64,000 nucleotides of DNA. Source: Verpa conica (lineage: Eukaryota; Ascomycota; Pezizomycetes; Pezizales; Morchellaceae). The translations under genes were made by a program, and so were the position numbers. This document shows positions 23,548 through 38,109 of this stretch, piece by piece. Every line of letters begins with the position of its first letter. Position 1 is the stretch's first letter. The stretch spans positions 2,232,001 through 2,296,000 of the forward strand of contig JAUFSD010000002.1 of the NCBI GenBank assembly GCA_033030425.1. The letters are read 5' to 3'. The notes beneath the pieces are model-generated. The model made no database searches. It had not been told where the DNA came from and saw only the letters and a list, made by a program, of their open reading frames with translations.

Positions 23548-24312
23548 TTTATGTATGTAAGAGGGAGGTAAAAAAGGTCTGTGTATTCTTCTTTATATCT
23601 TTGAGGTTTGTAGTATAGTCTATAAAGGTTACGGAGCGATTATCGTTAGTTTTACGATACCACAAGGGATATGGTTTCTCTTGAGATAAATAGCGATTTC
23701 TACTCAGGCGTTTATTAAATACTCGTAGGGAGGTTGCAACCTTAGGCGACACTCAAAATTATGTGTGGAGGCAGTAGCAACAAAACAACATGATAAGACA
23801 ACACAATCACAATAACAATATAGATTTATCACAGTAGTTCTGGGTACTATAGATAACTTATTCCTGGCTTTGTGTATGATTTTGGGGTTTTTCTGTGAAA
23901 GGGTTTTGGTGAGTTTTGGTGCTGTGTCCTCACTACGAGTATTTAATAAACGCCTGAGTACATAGGCCACACTTAATGCGCTCTCAAAGCCAGATCCTAA
24001 GCAAAAAAATAAAGACAGCGTCTTAAAGCATGGCAAGACCTAAAAGCAATAGGATGGGCGGCAGACACCCTCATTAGACAACATATAACTAACCTCGTGG
24101 ATTGCCCAATATTGACGGATAAGGCTATTGACGACTGAGCTAGAGTAGGTGGCTTCTCATCTTCGGGTGATTTTTATTCCACCCAACTTTTGGCTCATTC
24201 TTGCTCTCCTCTCCGGAATTTTTATATACAAGAATAATCAACACTCATTATTATGAAACCTATGATCACAAAAAGCCATACTCCGAGTGATAAACCATGA
24301 GTCAAAGATTAA
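23548..24312. other. Convergent intergenic region UTP4 / MCU
   Basis: 765 bases between the convergent stop codons. It holds both terminators and a perfect-ended inverted-repeat element (23701-23960). No gene is seen. Confidence 0.6.
23701..23960. mobile_element. Small inverted-repeat element with perfect 28-bp ends (MITE)
   Basis: The sequence at 23701-23728 (TACTCAGGCGTTTATTAAAT then ACTCGTAG) recurs exactly as its reverse complement at 23933-23960. If the outer TA is a target-site duplication, the element is 256 bases. It has no coding capacity. A TA duplication and this size fit a non-autonomous Tc1/mariner-type element. The identical ends suggest a recent insertion. Confidence 0.75.
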
Positions 24313-25794
24313 TCACAATGATTTCTTCTCCCTCTCTATTTCCACAACCTCCTCCTCGTCTTCATCGTCTTCATCCTCTGCTCTTGCCCTATCTCTTCTT
24401 TTCTTCTTCTCCTCCCCCTCCTTAAGCACATTCAACACCTTCTCACCACCTGCTTCATCATGTTTCTCGTTCCAATCAACGTCATATTGATCCGCGATAT
24501 TCTTAATCTCTCTCCTCAATGCCCTACCTTCTTCCACCAACTCCTCCCATTTGTCGATATCAAACCCACGCTGAGAGTATAGTTTCATCTGCCGCTTGCT
24601 GATGGTCATGTGAAGGAGGGAGCGGTAGGATACCTCCCGGTTGTGGTAGAGAAACCAGAGATAGCCACCCATTACTGTCGAAAGTCTGCATCATGAAATT
24701 TTCAGTAATTCGCTTCTTGAAATGAAAGTCAAATTGAGGGGAGAGATACCCGACAAGATAAGTAACAGGCTCCATAACATCCCACCCCAGCCTCGTCTCA
24801 AATGTTAACCAATAAACCCCTCCCCACCACGTTAACATCCCTGCAAATCCCCCCATCGCAACTCTCTGCGCCCCTCTATGGGCTTCTTTATCACACTCGC
24901 TCTTAAGCTTTGAATATATCGCTATATTCTTCGTTATTGCTAGTAGTCTATGCCGGAGGTAATGCGTTCGTTCATGAAAACTCGGAACCCCAACAGACAC
25001 ATCTTCAGAACCTTCAATCTCAATCACAAATTCCCTCCCCCGAGCCGCATCCCGTACAAAGTCACCAACCTCAGTACTTGTAGACCAGCGGACAAGCCCC
25101 CCTTCACCAGAATTTGGCTCTTTTGAATACTGACCAAGACCACCGCCTGTTTCGACACCGCCCTCACCCTCACCACCACGAAGGGATATTTCAATCTCAC
25201 CTGCATCTCCCTCAGGCCCACGCTCGGCAATGAGTCTATCGCCGACATTAACAGCCTTAAATGAGACTTCTGGAGGCCGGGGAGAACTATTTGGTGGGGT
25301 TATTGGAGGTAATTCAGATTGAATGAGACGCTCGAGATAAGATAATGGTTGTCGAGGGTGTACCAGGAGAGCGAGTGGTTCCTCCGGCCTGTTAGGCTGT
25401 TTGGCATTGTTTATGCCCTTGAGAGGAAGAATGAGCTTGAGAAGCCTGGAGGGAGTTGAGAGTAGCTTGCCTATGTTTTTTAGTATGTGTGAATGATAGA
25501 TGGAGTGATGGAATAGAAGGAACCTTTGTCTTTGACGCTAGGCTCACGGTTTTTATCTACAGGAGGAGTCGAGATGCCTTCGTAGTGCCATGGGACAGGT
25601 TCTGCGTTAGCAAGGGACTCGTTCTTCTTCTTTTTCTCTGGCGCTTGGGCTCTTTCACTGAAGGTGGACGAGGTTGTAGATAAGCTTCGAAGACTGGATC
25701 TAGCAAGTGAGCTACGTATGAGTCCTCTAGGACAATGCTTCAAGGCGAGAATACCAAACCGCGAGGTATTCTGGAGAAAGATAGTAGAAGCCAT
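24313..25794 (-). CDS. MCU: Mitochondrial calcium uniporter pore subunit (MCU), 3 exons
   Basis: Exons are 25794..25524, 25470..24750 and 24685..24313, giving 454 residues. Introns of 53 and 64 nt; the first has a TACTAAA branch point. The N-terminus is rich in Arg/Ser/Ala without acids over residues 1-45, a typical mitochondrial presequence. After a matrix domain comes TM1 (MGGFAGMLTWWGGVYWLTF), then the selectivity-filter loop WDVMEP at 320-325, then TM2 (VTYLVGLSTVMGGYLWFLY). The tail is a charged coiled coil. The Asp and Glu of WDxxEP form the Ca2+-selective ring. The protein is expected in the inner membrane as a tetramer. The family call is firm; the filter and both helices only appear intact after removal of the second intron. 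Confidence 0.93.
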
Positions 25795-26975
25795 TTCTAG
25801 AAAGTCTCAAGCTCGTAACTTCGCAGTCCGAAGAGGATAAATGAAGGTATCAGCAGCATACCGTACATGTTGATAAGTTGTTTGCTGGCTTTCTTGTTTG
25901 TTGACGTCAGCGGCTCAGATGATAATCAGGGCAGTGGCATCACGTGATGAATGCTTATCAAGATCGATTCAATCAAGTGTAAGCATTTAAGCCTCCGACC
26001 TACTAGCTATATCTATGGATCTTTCTATACGTGTCCGTACTAGGAAATATAATAACGGCCTAGAAGTATAGGCACCTAAGTACGGGGAAAAATACTTTTA
26101 ATCAGTAATCAATTGAACTATAAGACACATAATTACTAAATCCCCTATATGAGCCCTCTAGTGAGATCACTGCTTAAGACGACTGACAGGGCTTACTTTT
26201 CCTCCGTATCATTCAATCCATATAACTACAATACGTAAGGCTGAATCCCCTCAATCTCACCCAAAAATACCCATAACAACCACCAAGGTTCTTATACCTG
26301 ACCTAAGGGCCCTACACATGCACAGCCATAAAGTCAACACTCAATAAACTCGTCCTCCAAGGAAAGACGGCCCCTCTGCATTTGCTTGAGTAGTCTCTCG
26401 CGGGAATCAAGAGTTCGTAAGCCTCATCCTCGGTAAAGGCACGAACATTGAAGAATCCCTTCCTAGAGGTACTCCGGAGTACTTAATAATAATTCCTTTA
26501 TGACACAATTATTACAACGGACGCAGAAAGGGCAGCCCAATATCATGAGTCTGCTTCTTTACATGTGGTGTAGGCTAGTGTTCTAGAATACAAAAATTTG
26601 AACCTCTAAACTATAATAGCCCACTCTGAGGGCCCCTAAGGCCCACAAAACATGAAATTCTAGATAGGCGTAAGGTGGTGAGAGGTTTTAAAGAAGCAGA
26701 AGGTAATTCCGAAGCCATAAATCTAGTGTACATCAAGGGCTTGTATAATATGCTCAGCAATGTTTGAATTGTACAAAGCTGACGTGATCCTAGTCTAGAA
26801 GGATCACGACAGGGAGAACTAGAGCTCCTCAAACCATAAGTGTATATTAAACCACAGTATTTTATATAAATCTTGAACCTTGTTGAGACTATATATTATA
26901 TACATATATTGATTAGTAAAACGGCGCCGTACCCGGAGAAAGAAAACTAACCAAACCACGCTCCCTTCACAAAAT
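25795..26975. other. Intergenic region between MCU start and rhodopsin-domain gene
   Basis: About 1.2 kb containing the MCU promoter and the downstream flank of the rhodopsin-domain gene. AT-rich, with no supportable gene or RNA. Confidence 0.5.
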
Positions 26976-28469
26976 TCAGACCCTGGAATTAGTGCTTCCT
27001 TTATCTATATCAAAATTCTCTTGTACAAAATTATCTTGTACGATGCATTCCTGGCTCTCACTAAGTCGACTCAGCGCGGCACCTGAAAGCCTAATACCGG
27101 TAGTATTTATGTGGTTCGCTTCTGGCTTGTCGTGACCAGACTCAAACCCGAGGTTATCGGTATCTATAGTCTCGATTCCGGCCATACGATTTGAAGGGTA
27201 TACTGAAAGTGGTATAATACTGCCGGGCGCTACATTTGAAGTTGATTTATGACCAATGTCAAAAAGTATCGTCTTCAGGGTAGGCATGCATGCAGTCATG
27301 AGCGCGACATTTAATTCAACCGCTGTCCAGGTATTTACTCTTGCACCTTGCCCTATTTAATTTTTTTTAACCTCATTAGTACTATGAACCAAAAAAAGAT
27401 GGAGCTGGATTGTAGGAATTACACATGAGTTCTTGTGACCAGTCAAGAGTTGCAAGAGAAACCAATCGTGCGACTGATGCCGTAACAGGTACAGCCCCCA
27501 CAATAAAAATCGAAATTAATCCCATCTTACGCCGTATTGAAGTCCGCATCATCAGTATAACAGGTATAGGCAAGAGGTAAATGGTTGTATCTGTAACGAT
27601 GTGAAAAATTGATGCGGCAGACATGTTGAGCTTGATGTTGATGCATCCTGTTGGATAAGTCGACGGATTCCATGCCCCAGAGATTGGAGTACACTGGAAG
27701 ATGTTGGTCTGTTTACCCAAAGTCAGCACAAAATCGGTCACTTGATGGTAATTTAGGATTAGTACCCCTGTGAGGACAATGGACCCTATAAGTGTTATCG
27801 CAATAACAACATATATTATAATCTGGTGGCCTTGTTCTACAGATAGGCGGAGATAGAATGCGAGAATGCTAAGCTTAATGAAACTATAAAGAGTTCATTA
27901 TTATTTATCCAAGAATTAGAATTAAATGAAGAGTTACCATACTGCAATAATATGCGTCAAGTGCCAGGCGTAAGTTGCCTATTAATTAGCACCCCGAATT
28001 ACAGAGTAAGTTGTTAGCCTTTTGATATATGTTTGAGGGCTATGCATATGTATGTACCTTGAGAATTTTATTAAACATTTGCACAGTGATATTTATATCA
28101 TGTTCTCCCGTACCAAACCGAACTTGGGTCAAACTAGCAGCTTCATTAAATAAAGTCCACACCTACATATATTGAGGCCGGAGTAGAAAAATCATTAGTA
28201 ACTTCAATTGACTCGGGTTTTCTTACAGCCATTCTCTACCACAGTCTCTAAGGTATGATATTCACACTTACATAGGCTACTACCATCAACCAGTCATCCG
28301 TCCCAAACTTCTTCAAGATCTTAAGACGAGCATAGACCCTAAGACATGTCAAAATACCCCACCAAAAAAGTATACAACCAGTGCAATACCTCAAGGCAAA
28401 GACGATAGTAGATATCACTGTCAGCACCGTAACAGTACTAATAACCTCCACCTGGCGACTTGTAACCAT
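26976..28469 (-). CDS. Fungal rhodopsin-domain integral membrane protein, 7 exons
   Basis: Exons are 28469..28390, 28338..28272, 28162..28058, 27978..27938, 27883..27766, 27708..27423 and 27352..26976, giving 357 residues. Introns are 51, 109, 79, 54, 57 and 70 nt, and all phases match. The spliced protein shows the fungal rhodopsin-domain (PTH11-like, 7-TM) signature: RVYARLKILKKFGTDDWLMV, CFIKLSILAFYLRLS, NIFQCTPISGAWNP, DTTIYLLPIPVI, RRKMGLISIFIVGAV and WTAVELNVALMTACMPTL. The last exon is a polar cytosolic tail. The 57-nt intron is in frame if retained, but its removal restores the NIFQC helix. The family contains many paralogues of unknown ligand, some linked to host sensing or secondary metabolism. 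There is no CFEM domain. Gene identity beyond the family is not claimed. Confidence 0.82.
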
Positions 28470-31249
28470 TCTACCTGTATCACGCTAGGGATCGAATTGG
28501 AAGGATGAGAGGCTAGCTTCCAGCGCCAGAAACCTGGGTAAAGGCCAGTATTTATTCGTATTGCAATATACATCTACATCAAAAGGATTGTGCACGGTTT
28601 TTTTTCCAAGGACGTTGGTTTTACTATGTACTTAGGACAAATCTTACCATGTACTCGGATCAGGGGTATATATGTAGATTATACAGGTCTCACACAACCT
28701 ACAGCCGCAGAATCAACCTACACATTCCGCACAACACCCAGCCGATGCTACCGGTTCTAGCACTAGATATCAAAATAACACTAATATACCTACTAGACAC
28801 TGTATTTCCTTGCATTTGTTTATCGTCCTTAAGCCTTTGGAGTAAATAGGTTTGAGGCGAGATTTTGTAGATGTCCCTAGGTATAAAACTACACCCCGGA
28901 GAAATAGCAAAATTCGCCGGTTTGAATTTGTAATCGACATTTGCGCTGAGGCATCTATATGGCTCATGCGCTTTGGATTGGTGCCTTGACAAATATCAGA
29001 CCATGGACGGCCGGACCCAGATGGAAACTAGCTACCCGCTCCACGGAATCGCCATACATATCTTTTTGAGACTTGTAAAGGCGTATGGGAGGACCAAATT
29101 TGCACTCCCGTGCACTTTTATATGTACGCATGGTAGTGTAGATTCTCCCAGTTACATATTGCTACTCTATAATTATAACTAATGAAGGCTGTTACAAGGA
29201 GATACTATTTTATACTAGGTTATAGGGGTACGAATATCTCTCTTCTACAAACTCCGGTACTAGCCTGTAAGTAGCTGAGAGGTTAAGAGGTTGTGACCAG
29301 TTAAACACAGAAATCCTCGGAAGGGGGGTAAACTTCCAATATCAGAATTATTACCTTTCCCATCCTTTTCTAGGATAGTTGGTATACCCCTTAATGCTTA
29401 AGTACACGCGTCTAAAACCCAAACAGCCAATATACTTTGAGTTAATATCTAAAAAAGACTTGTGGAATAAGCTTTGCACTTAGGCCAGGGTTTGAAATAG
29501 CACAAGTCTCTCACAGTTTATACGACGTCCCCACAGTGTTAACCCCGCCCTTCCATCCCTACACTCCAACAATGATACCCGGAAAAAGAAAATTCAAGTA
29601 AGTTAGCCATACATCACCAGCCATGAAATACATCAGTGTTACCCACCTAATAGAATTCCCGCAATGACGTTTGGCCCTAAAATCACACGCGTACAAATGA
29701 AGGAGCTAAAAGTGAAACTCAGCTCAAGAGTCAGAAATTAAAATATCTCTACAAACCCTAGCCTGGAGACACAAAGAGAGGAGCTACAGTAGATATTACG
29801 CATTTCCTCTTGATGAGCCGACCCTCGGACGACTGGACTAGTGGCTAAGTAACTAGAGTACATTTAATAATCTTGAAAAGCGTTCAGATACTGCGGTATA
29901 ATGTCTCTTGAGCTTCATTGGTGAGACGTCAACCTGAGCTATGGGGTTTCTCGGTTCCGACAAACCTCATCCCTGCCCTTAGCTACTATATGCACATGCA
30001 GATCGAACCAGTATCATGGTAAGCGAACCCAGGCCGCACAGTTGCAAAACGACGGCATTCAGCACTGGGACGGGCCGTACGTATTATACCTAATATTTCT
30101 ATTGGTAGACTCATCTCCGAGCCACAACTTGGGGCAAAATAGCAATAACACGCCCCCCCCCCCTGGACTTCGAAGACTAACCGGCTATAGAGCACATAAC
30201 AGTTTTGCAACAAGTGGCACAAAAGACTCCTGGAAGAAGCCGTCCCATAATCATGGAAGCTTGTGGACGGACCTTTTTCCATACATCAGCACGACATGTA
30301 GTTCCCACCGCCCCGTCTCCGGGTTCATATATAACTAGTTAGATCGCAAAACTATCGGGGTCTAATACTCCCGAATTCTATAAGCCTGCCTCGTTAACTC
30401 TGACCTACGGTTAGGGGAAAGGTCACCCGTCCAAGGTGACTGGTTGAGTTTCTCACTTGCATCAGCTGTATCAGCCTTAATATCTACCGGTTTGACACCT
30501 TGTTTTAATATGCCTTGGGAAAAAGTGTAAAAGCAATAACTGTCCTTAATATTCTCCCAACCCATGGTTACGGGTTGCATCACTAGTACGATACATACCA
30601 AGACCATGAGCGTCAAGTAGCGCGAGGCGATAGGCGCTCGGTACTTGCGGCGTTTACTAGCAGATTTCCTACTAATGGAACCCGGCAGCCTGGTTTCCCG
30701 TAATCGCGACTTGCAGGTATTCTCGCTTGCGCTGAGGTTCAATCCTGTTTAACCGATAACGAATGTGGATCGACCTAGATTCTATGGTGACTCCAATACG
30801 ATTAGTTATTTCAAATAAAGACGCGAAGTAGTACCACTAATACTATGTAGCTCACTGCAAGATACGAACCTAACTCTTCAGCAGATATCTCGCATCCAGC
30901 CTATTCGATACATCTATTGATTGCGGGGAACGTTGTACAACCTGTACAAGGACCCACTTCTACTATGGCAGCCAGGTAAACGATCCCCATGGTGACCAAT
31001 AGTAGGGTCATGCTATGCCTATATTGGGTTCTAAATGCACAGGAACCCCTATTTTTGTTGATATCATTGTTGCCTTGAATTCTGAATGAGACCTTGCATG
31101 TTGATTAGAAATCCCAAATTCAACAGTGGAAGGTTAACAAACCTAAAATCGCCCGCTAATAGTGCATCTATGGAAACACATAAATTAGAAAGGCACTCAC
31201 CTCAAAACTACATCTCAGCAACAGAGACGGAGAATATAAGACAGCAAAG
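28470..31249. other. 2.8-kb AT-rich intergenic region
   Basis: No convincing gene. An open frame at 30362..30742 (-) encodes one hydrophobic segment (YLTLMVLVCIVLVMQ) but has no good ATG and no family match. A poly-C tract lies at 30150-30164. The remainder is AT-rich with scattered short open frames. Confidence 0.5.
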
Positions 31250-32882
<1,633 letters not shown>

Positions 32883-35800
32883 TTAGTATAGTATCCATCT
32901 CCATATGCAATTACGCAAATATATATATGAAGTAATGAAGTCATATTATTTTTTATACTCTACCCTGTTCTAGCCACCTGATAATACAAGCTTTATACAA
33001 AATAAGATAATATAAACTTGATCGAGTGATTATTTGGCGGTTCAAGAGCAGCACAGATATACTTGATAAGATATACCAAAAAAGCTTATTAAACGATATC
33101 CTAATATATAATTATATAATATCTCTCATATTTACAACAAAAGTCTCCCGTACGTTCGTGTAGTACTAATCCCCAGACTTACCAGATGTAAACGCATGAT
33201 TTGTATTATCGGAGAAAAAAGCAATCACTCCTAATCTAGGAATACAGTCACAAATTCACGCCCAGATCAAACCATACTTCTAGACATTATAAGGAATCCT
33301 ACGATGCCTAAAAAAACACTTAGTCATGTGGTCTATGTACTAAGCGCAAGGTGTTGCGCTGCCAAAAAAACTCTTATAGATATTGGTTATTTTTATTCCT
33401 GACTATGGAACATACTAAATGTGGCCAGTAGGCTAATAGTCAACTGAATTTCAGGTATCTAAACGCTGACTCATGACTTTCGAAATCCGTGACTAATATG
33501 GGTCGGCTACCAGCAGTAAAAACAGTTAGTTAATTAAGGGTGATCTCTACTATTTGAAACCCATATATAGTACAGCCGAAATACTTTTAATCTTACCTAA
33601 CCTAGATTTGATAGTATAAGGTTTAAGCCACTAATATTATTTTATGATTTATCATTCTAGTGTATTAATTAAACTTTAAGAACGGTCTAAGCCTTGCTTG
33701 ATATATCACCGAGTTACCGAGCCTTGGTAGTAACCAAATAATATAGCTATAAGATAGTAATACTATACATCTGAACTTTTGATCTTAGAAAGATACCTTT
33801 CCCTAAATACAACCAATTTAGTCAGGATAACCTTCCTAGATCCTTGAACACGAGCTACCAGTCACAGGCCATGAAGTATTATATCCTTAACTACCTATAG
33901 TATTTAACTTACAAACCAGTACCACCGATGCAGGTTATCTATAGATCTACTTGACGTCATATGTCAAACTAGATTTTGATAAACACCCTCGAACATGTCG
34001 CCGGATCCCCAGCTCGTTACGACACGCTTAAATTCATTATGATACCGTATATACTCGTATAATCCACTATCGCCGAAAGATCCGGGGCAGGGTGGTTCCC
34101 TACAATTTTTGAGGCTCTATGTTTGAGGCAAAGGTTTAATGATTGTGGGAGCCAGTAAAGTTTCTGCTTAGAGTCCCAAGAATGGTGAGTGTAAAGCTGA
34201 ACTCACTTCTGCCCCACAGAACTGCACTCGCTTGCAGGTAACCACCCTGCTTCGGATCTTTCGGCGATAGTGGATTATACGAGTATATACGGTATTGAAT
34301 CCGCCACCGGTGCCTGTAAATTCAGGGGCCTCATCGATGACGTTGCTGCTATGGAATGTTTAGAATCATGAAGCCATGTTCTAGATGACGCTAAAAGTTT
34401 ACGAGAGTGTTCCTGAATAATCCACCGGCGCTGGCACTTTCTTACGGATGCCCAAGGAACATAAGATGCAGTATGACGTTTTTACTACAGCGATCCGGTT
34501 GAGAGGCCGAGGTACGGTGTCACAGAACAAGATCCAGATTGCCGAACGTGTCATCGCCACCAACCGGCCATAGGCTTGGTTGCCCGCCTGTGGCTTCTCT
34601 TACAGCATGGCTGATTGAGCCACCATCGCCTGGCAGAGATCGAGTGCTATCCAACCGAGGTGGCAAATACCAATTCATGGAATAATAACCTCAATTGGCC
34701 GGGTATAGTGTAACCTAGGCGTACATGTAGAGCTGCTCATGTGATTCCCGGCGCATATTTGATTCAGGGCTAGGGCTACGGGAGCAGGAGCCAGTAAATT
34801 CTCTTTCGCACGTTTGCGCCGATCGCGATATCAAGCCTCGCCTATCGCAGTTGCAGACAACGGTAGGCAAGTCGCCATAGTTTTTCGTGTGAGAATCGGA
34901 ATACCGTTCCTCAATCTACCGGCAACGATTCCACCATATATACCGTATCTATATCGCTCGATTTGGCAAGCGCACGTGGACGACGATTTGTAGAATATCT
35001 TCATCTCCGGGCCCACTATAGACAGACGTCAGTCGAAAATCAATTAACTCAAGATGTTGGCTTTCGAGGATAGGTTTATCTATTCTACATGTAGTTGCAA
35101 ATCTCCACTGAACTGAAATACCCCACACATGTAATGGATTAATCTTTGTCCGCGTGAGTTGGAATATTATCATAAATAGAACCTCATCCCAACCTCACCC
35201 TGGCACGAGGGATTAACGTTAACCCCACCACCATCATGCACTATGCGCGAGACGGAACCAACACAAAGCGACCAACACATGTCCATCGGGGCGACCATTG
35301 GACAGCAAGGAAAATTAAGCCAGTTCAATGTGGGATGTATGCCGTGCAGTACCAGTTCAACGACTACACATTGGCCAACGAGATGCTTTCCCACCCCTTC
35401 CCCACAGAGTCGCTAGTTCTCGCCTCCAACTGTCTCTAAATCTCTAATCCAATCGGCAATTCACTGAAAAAGTAAATTTCAAAGGACAAGTGCGGGGTAT
35501 GACATACCTACAGTTTTTTTTTTTTTTTTTACTCTTTCTCACTTACCTTGTCCGCCTATCTGCCAGCCTAATGTCTCGCTTCCTTATCTCTCAGCTAGAC
35601 TTGTCTACCCGGCCGCTTGTTCTACCTAGATACCATATGATATATGCGATATAACCCACGAGATCACCCTCAAGATGTGCAAACCGGGTTTCCACAACCC
35701 CCAGGGTTTATAGGTTTTTTTTTGGTGCGCCATTTTGCACTTGAACATACCAGTACGACCAGTCGGGCGAATCAACAAGATAGAACGAACAAGGAAAGAA

Positions 35801-37185
35801 ACCAAAACAAAAATTATACATCCCCGAGGATAGCGGTGCGGGGAACGAATCAAAAAACTGAACAGGGCAGTATTGGAATACAGGTTGACTTCCCCGGAGA
35901 AACAGAGATGATCGTGGCCTGGTATTTGGGAAATCGGGGGAGGGGTTTTGAATCTAGGCGACGTACGTTGGTGACACCATAATTTCCTACCCCCCCCTAG
36001 CCCTACGGTCCGTTGCCAATGCAACGGCCGGACAAGAAACTGTTGAATATCCTTTTTTTTTTTTATAACGGTGCCTGTGACTAAACATTATTGGTGGGTT
36101 CCTGAAGCCGTTGAACCGGTTTAAAACCACATTACAAACCTCAAAAGCTTTTCTGCCTACAAAATACTAAAACACTACTAGAAATAACCTCTGTTAGAAA
36201 TTAGCAGTAACTAGAAAATATTTTGGACTCCATGCTTTAAGCGATAAATATACCTATCCATACCCAAAACTAGGTATTCGCTTCATCAAGGTTACATAGA
36301 AACGGGGGGGATGTTTTAATTAAAATATAAAAAAGAGTTACTTCGTCATCTGTCAAAAGAAAAAAAAGGAAAGAATAACAACCTGCAGACACGCTTTCGC
36401 ACCTCTATCCGTTCCCATCCTCCGAGGTTTAACAAAAGAGAAGGGAAATTCCCCAGGAAGAAAAAAGAATGTGTTTCTTGCTATTCCGGCACCCGGACCA
36501 ACCGCTGTACGCGTAACCCCCAAAAAATAGGGGAGGGGAGAAAAAATCTATTAATACTAGTGTAATTTCGATTTACCCGCCTGTCCGGCTGAAGTTAACA
36601 TACCTACCCGCCCGCCAAGAAAAAATTAACCCTGGCGGTGAGACATAATGGGTTTCTGACTGTCTCTAAGGACAGTTGGGCTCGTACTGAAGTTGTAAAA
36701 TGTCACTTTGAATAGATGGCACAGAGGTTGTTTGAAGGAGTGATGAATAATCTTCATTTGAATATTCACCCGTCAGCGGTGAGACGCCAACATCGGTTGG
36801 CTATCTACACGCGAAGAATGTAAATAAAACTAGAAACTAAGAAAGTAGTAAAAGAAGAGTGTTTGTAAAAGCCACTCACGAACTCCAGGACATGAGCAGG
36901 TTATAGACGAATGGAAAATGTATCGGATGAAGAAAAAAAAAGCATACCATAACTGGTAGTAGTAGTAATTGAAGTAAAAAGTAAAAAAGGTAACAAAAGA
37001 AACAAAGTTGTAAAGTGATAATAAGCAATGAAGTTATAATCCAAGAAGAATGTAATAATGTGCAAAGAAAGAGATCCCGTTAAGCCCCCAGACAAAAGAA
37101 ATAATAGCCAAAAATTATACAGAGAATTGAAAGTCGTCACCAATATTGTACACCCCAAGAACGCCCATATGAAAGAGTAGCAAAT
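32883..37185. other. 4.3-kb gene-poor AT-rich region
   Basis: 33.0-33.95 kb is very AT-rich, with no open frame of note. An inverted-repeat element lies at 34043-34294. Between 34.3 and 36.2 kb there are short open frames without family resemblance and poly-T tracts at 35514-35531 and 36052-36064. 36.3-37.18 kb is A-rich on the + strand and likely includes the 3' untranslated part of the next gene. Confidence 0.5.
34043..34294. mobile_element. Inverted-repeat element with ~62-bp arms (MITE-like)
   Basis: The left arm 34043-34105 begins TACCGTATATACTCGTATAA and continues through CCACTATCGCCGAAAGATCC. The right arm 34232-34294 is its reverse complement with about five mismatches, all near the inner end. 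The spacer is 126 bases with no coding capacity. The outer TA on each side could be a target-site duplication, leaving a 248-base element. The ends differ from those of the element at 23701, so it is a separate family. Confidence 0.72.
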
Positions 37186-38109
37186 TCAAAACTTGATCCC
37201 TGATCCAAACCCAAACCCTACAGGTGTTGAGCATTGTTCAGAGGCTTCCTGTTTTGAGATCTCATCATACTCAATCTTCCCAAGTCTAAACATCCAGCTG
37301 CTGCATTCACCGCCAATCTTTTCCTCCTTTTGTTCTGCGCTTGGAGTACTCATCTCCACGTCCATTGCCTCGACCTTGCTCTTCAGCTTGTTGATCTCGG
37401 CCATCTGCTCCATGACAGTTCGTACTGGTGCCTCCTCGGTCTCGGAATCTGAAGAGTCGTCGCTCGAGCTCTCATCGGCGCTGTCATAGGTCTCGGTGAC
37501 GAGGATAGAAACAGCAGGGATGACAATGTGAGCTTCAGCGAAGTGGACACGGCGAGCTGAAGGATTTGTGGCACGCTTGGATGGCTGAGGAGCTGGGAGC
37601 TCGATAGTGACTGGGATAGATGAAGGTGCAACTGGGTGAGAAGTCTTGATCAAGAGATCGCGGGATGGGTGAGAAGCACGCTGGAAGCGGCGCTTTCGGC
37701 TCTTCTCCTTCATCTCCGAGTGCATGTCGTCATCTACTGGAGTGCTGCACTCGTCTGAAGAGGATGAAGCGTATGATGGAGCTGGCATGGAGAGTTGCGG
37801 AACCTCGCTAGTTGGGCGGCGAGCATTCAACTGGGTGTTGCGGATAGTAGCAAGAGCGTTGGGGCTCAAGGGGCCAGCAGTCAAAGGAGCCTTGAGAGCT
37901 GAGGAAGACTTTGAACCGAATGAGCGAGTATCGGCAGCGGTGATCTTCAATGAAAGCTTAGGCCGGGCACCCTGCTTCTTCTGTAGCGGGAGGGGACCGA
38001 GAAGGAGCGGTGAGAAAGACTGTTGAGCTGGTGATGATGATGGGAAGGTGAATGGAGAAGCACCATGAGACTCGACGATGGGGGAGGTGGGGAAGTGGAT
38101 GGCGAGCAT
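37186..38109 (-). CDS. Hypothetical disordered protein with RVxF motif
   Basis: Single-exon frame of 307 residues with fungal-like codon use. I do not recognise the family. The protein is Ser/Pro-rich and mostly disordered. Visible features are a basic cluster KEKSRKRRFQR (134-144) that could be a nuclear localisation signal, a short conserved-looking block SARRVHFAEAHIVIPAVSIL (185-204), an acidic serine run SADESSSDDSSDSETEE (210-226) that looks like a CK2 target, and a predicted helix MEQMAEINKLKSKVEAMD (233-250). RVHF at 187-190 fits the PP1-docking consensus RVxF, so a phosphatase-regulatory role is possible but only inferred. The region upstream to about 38.7 kb is CT-rich and may be a long leader. 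Coding status is likely because such a long frame in this region is rare. Confidence 0.65.
   Translation of the reverse strand: MLAIHFPTSPIVESHGASPFTFPSSSPAQQSFSPLLLGPLPLQKKQGARPKLSLKITAADTRSFGSKSSSALKAPLTAGPLSPNALATIRNTQLNARRPTSEVPQLSMPAPSYASSSSDECSTPVDDDMHSEMKEKSRKRRFQRASHPSRDLLIKTSHPVAPSSIPVTIELPAPQPSKRATNPSARRVHFAEAHIVIPAVSILVTETYDSADESSSDDSSDSETEEAPVRTVMEQMAEINKLKSKVEAMDVEMSTPSAEQKEEKIGGECSSWMFRLGKIEYDEISKQEASEQCSTPVGFGFGSGIKF

Noticed and set aside
30362..30742. 126-codon - strand frame with one hydrophobic segment
   Set aside because: No good ATG before the hydrophobic segment, no family resemblance, and it lies in AT-rich gene-free DNA. Kept only as a note.
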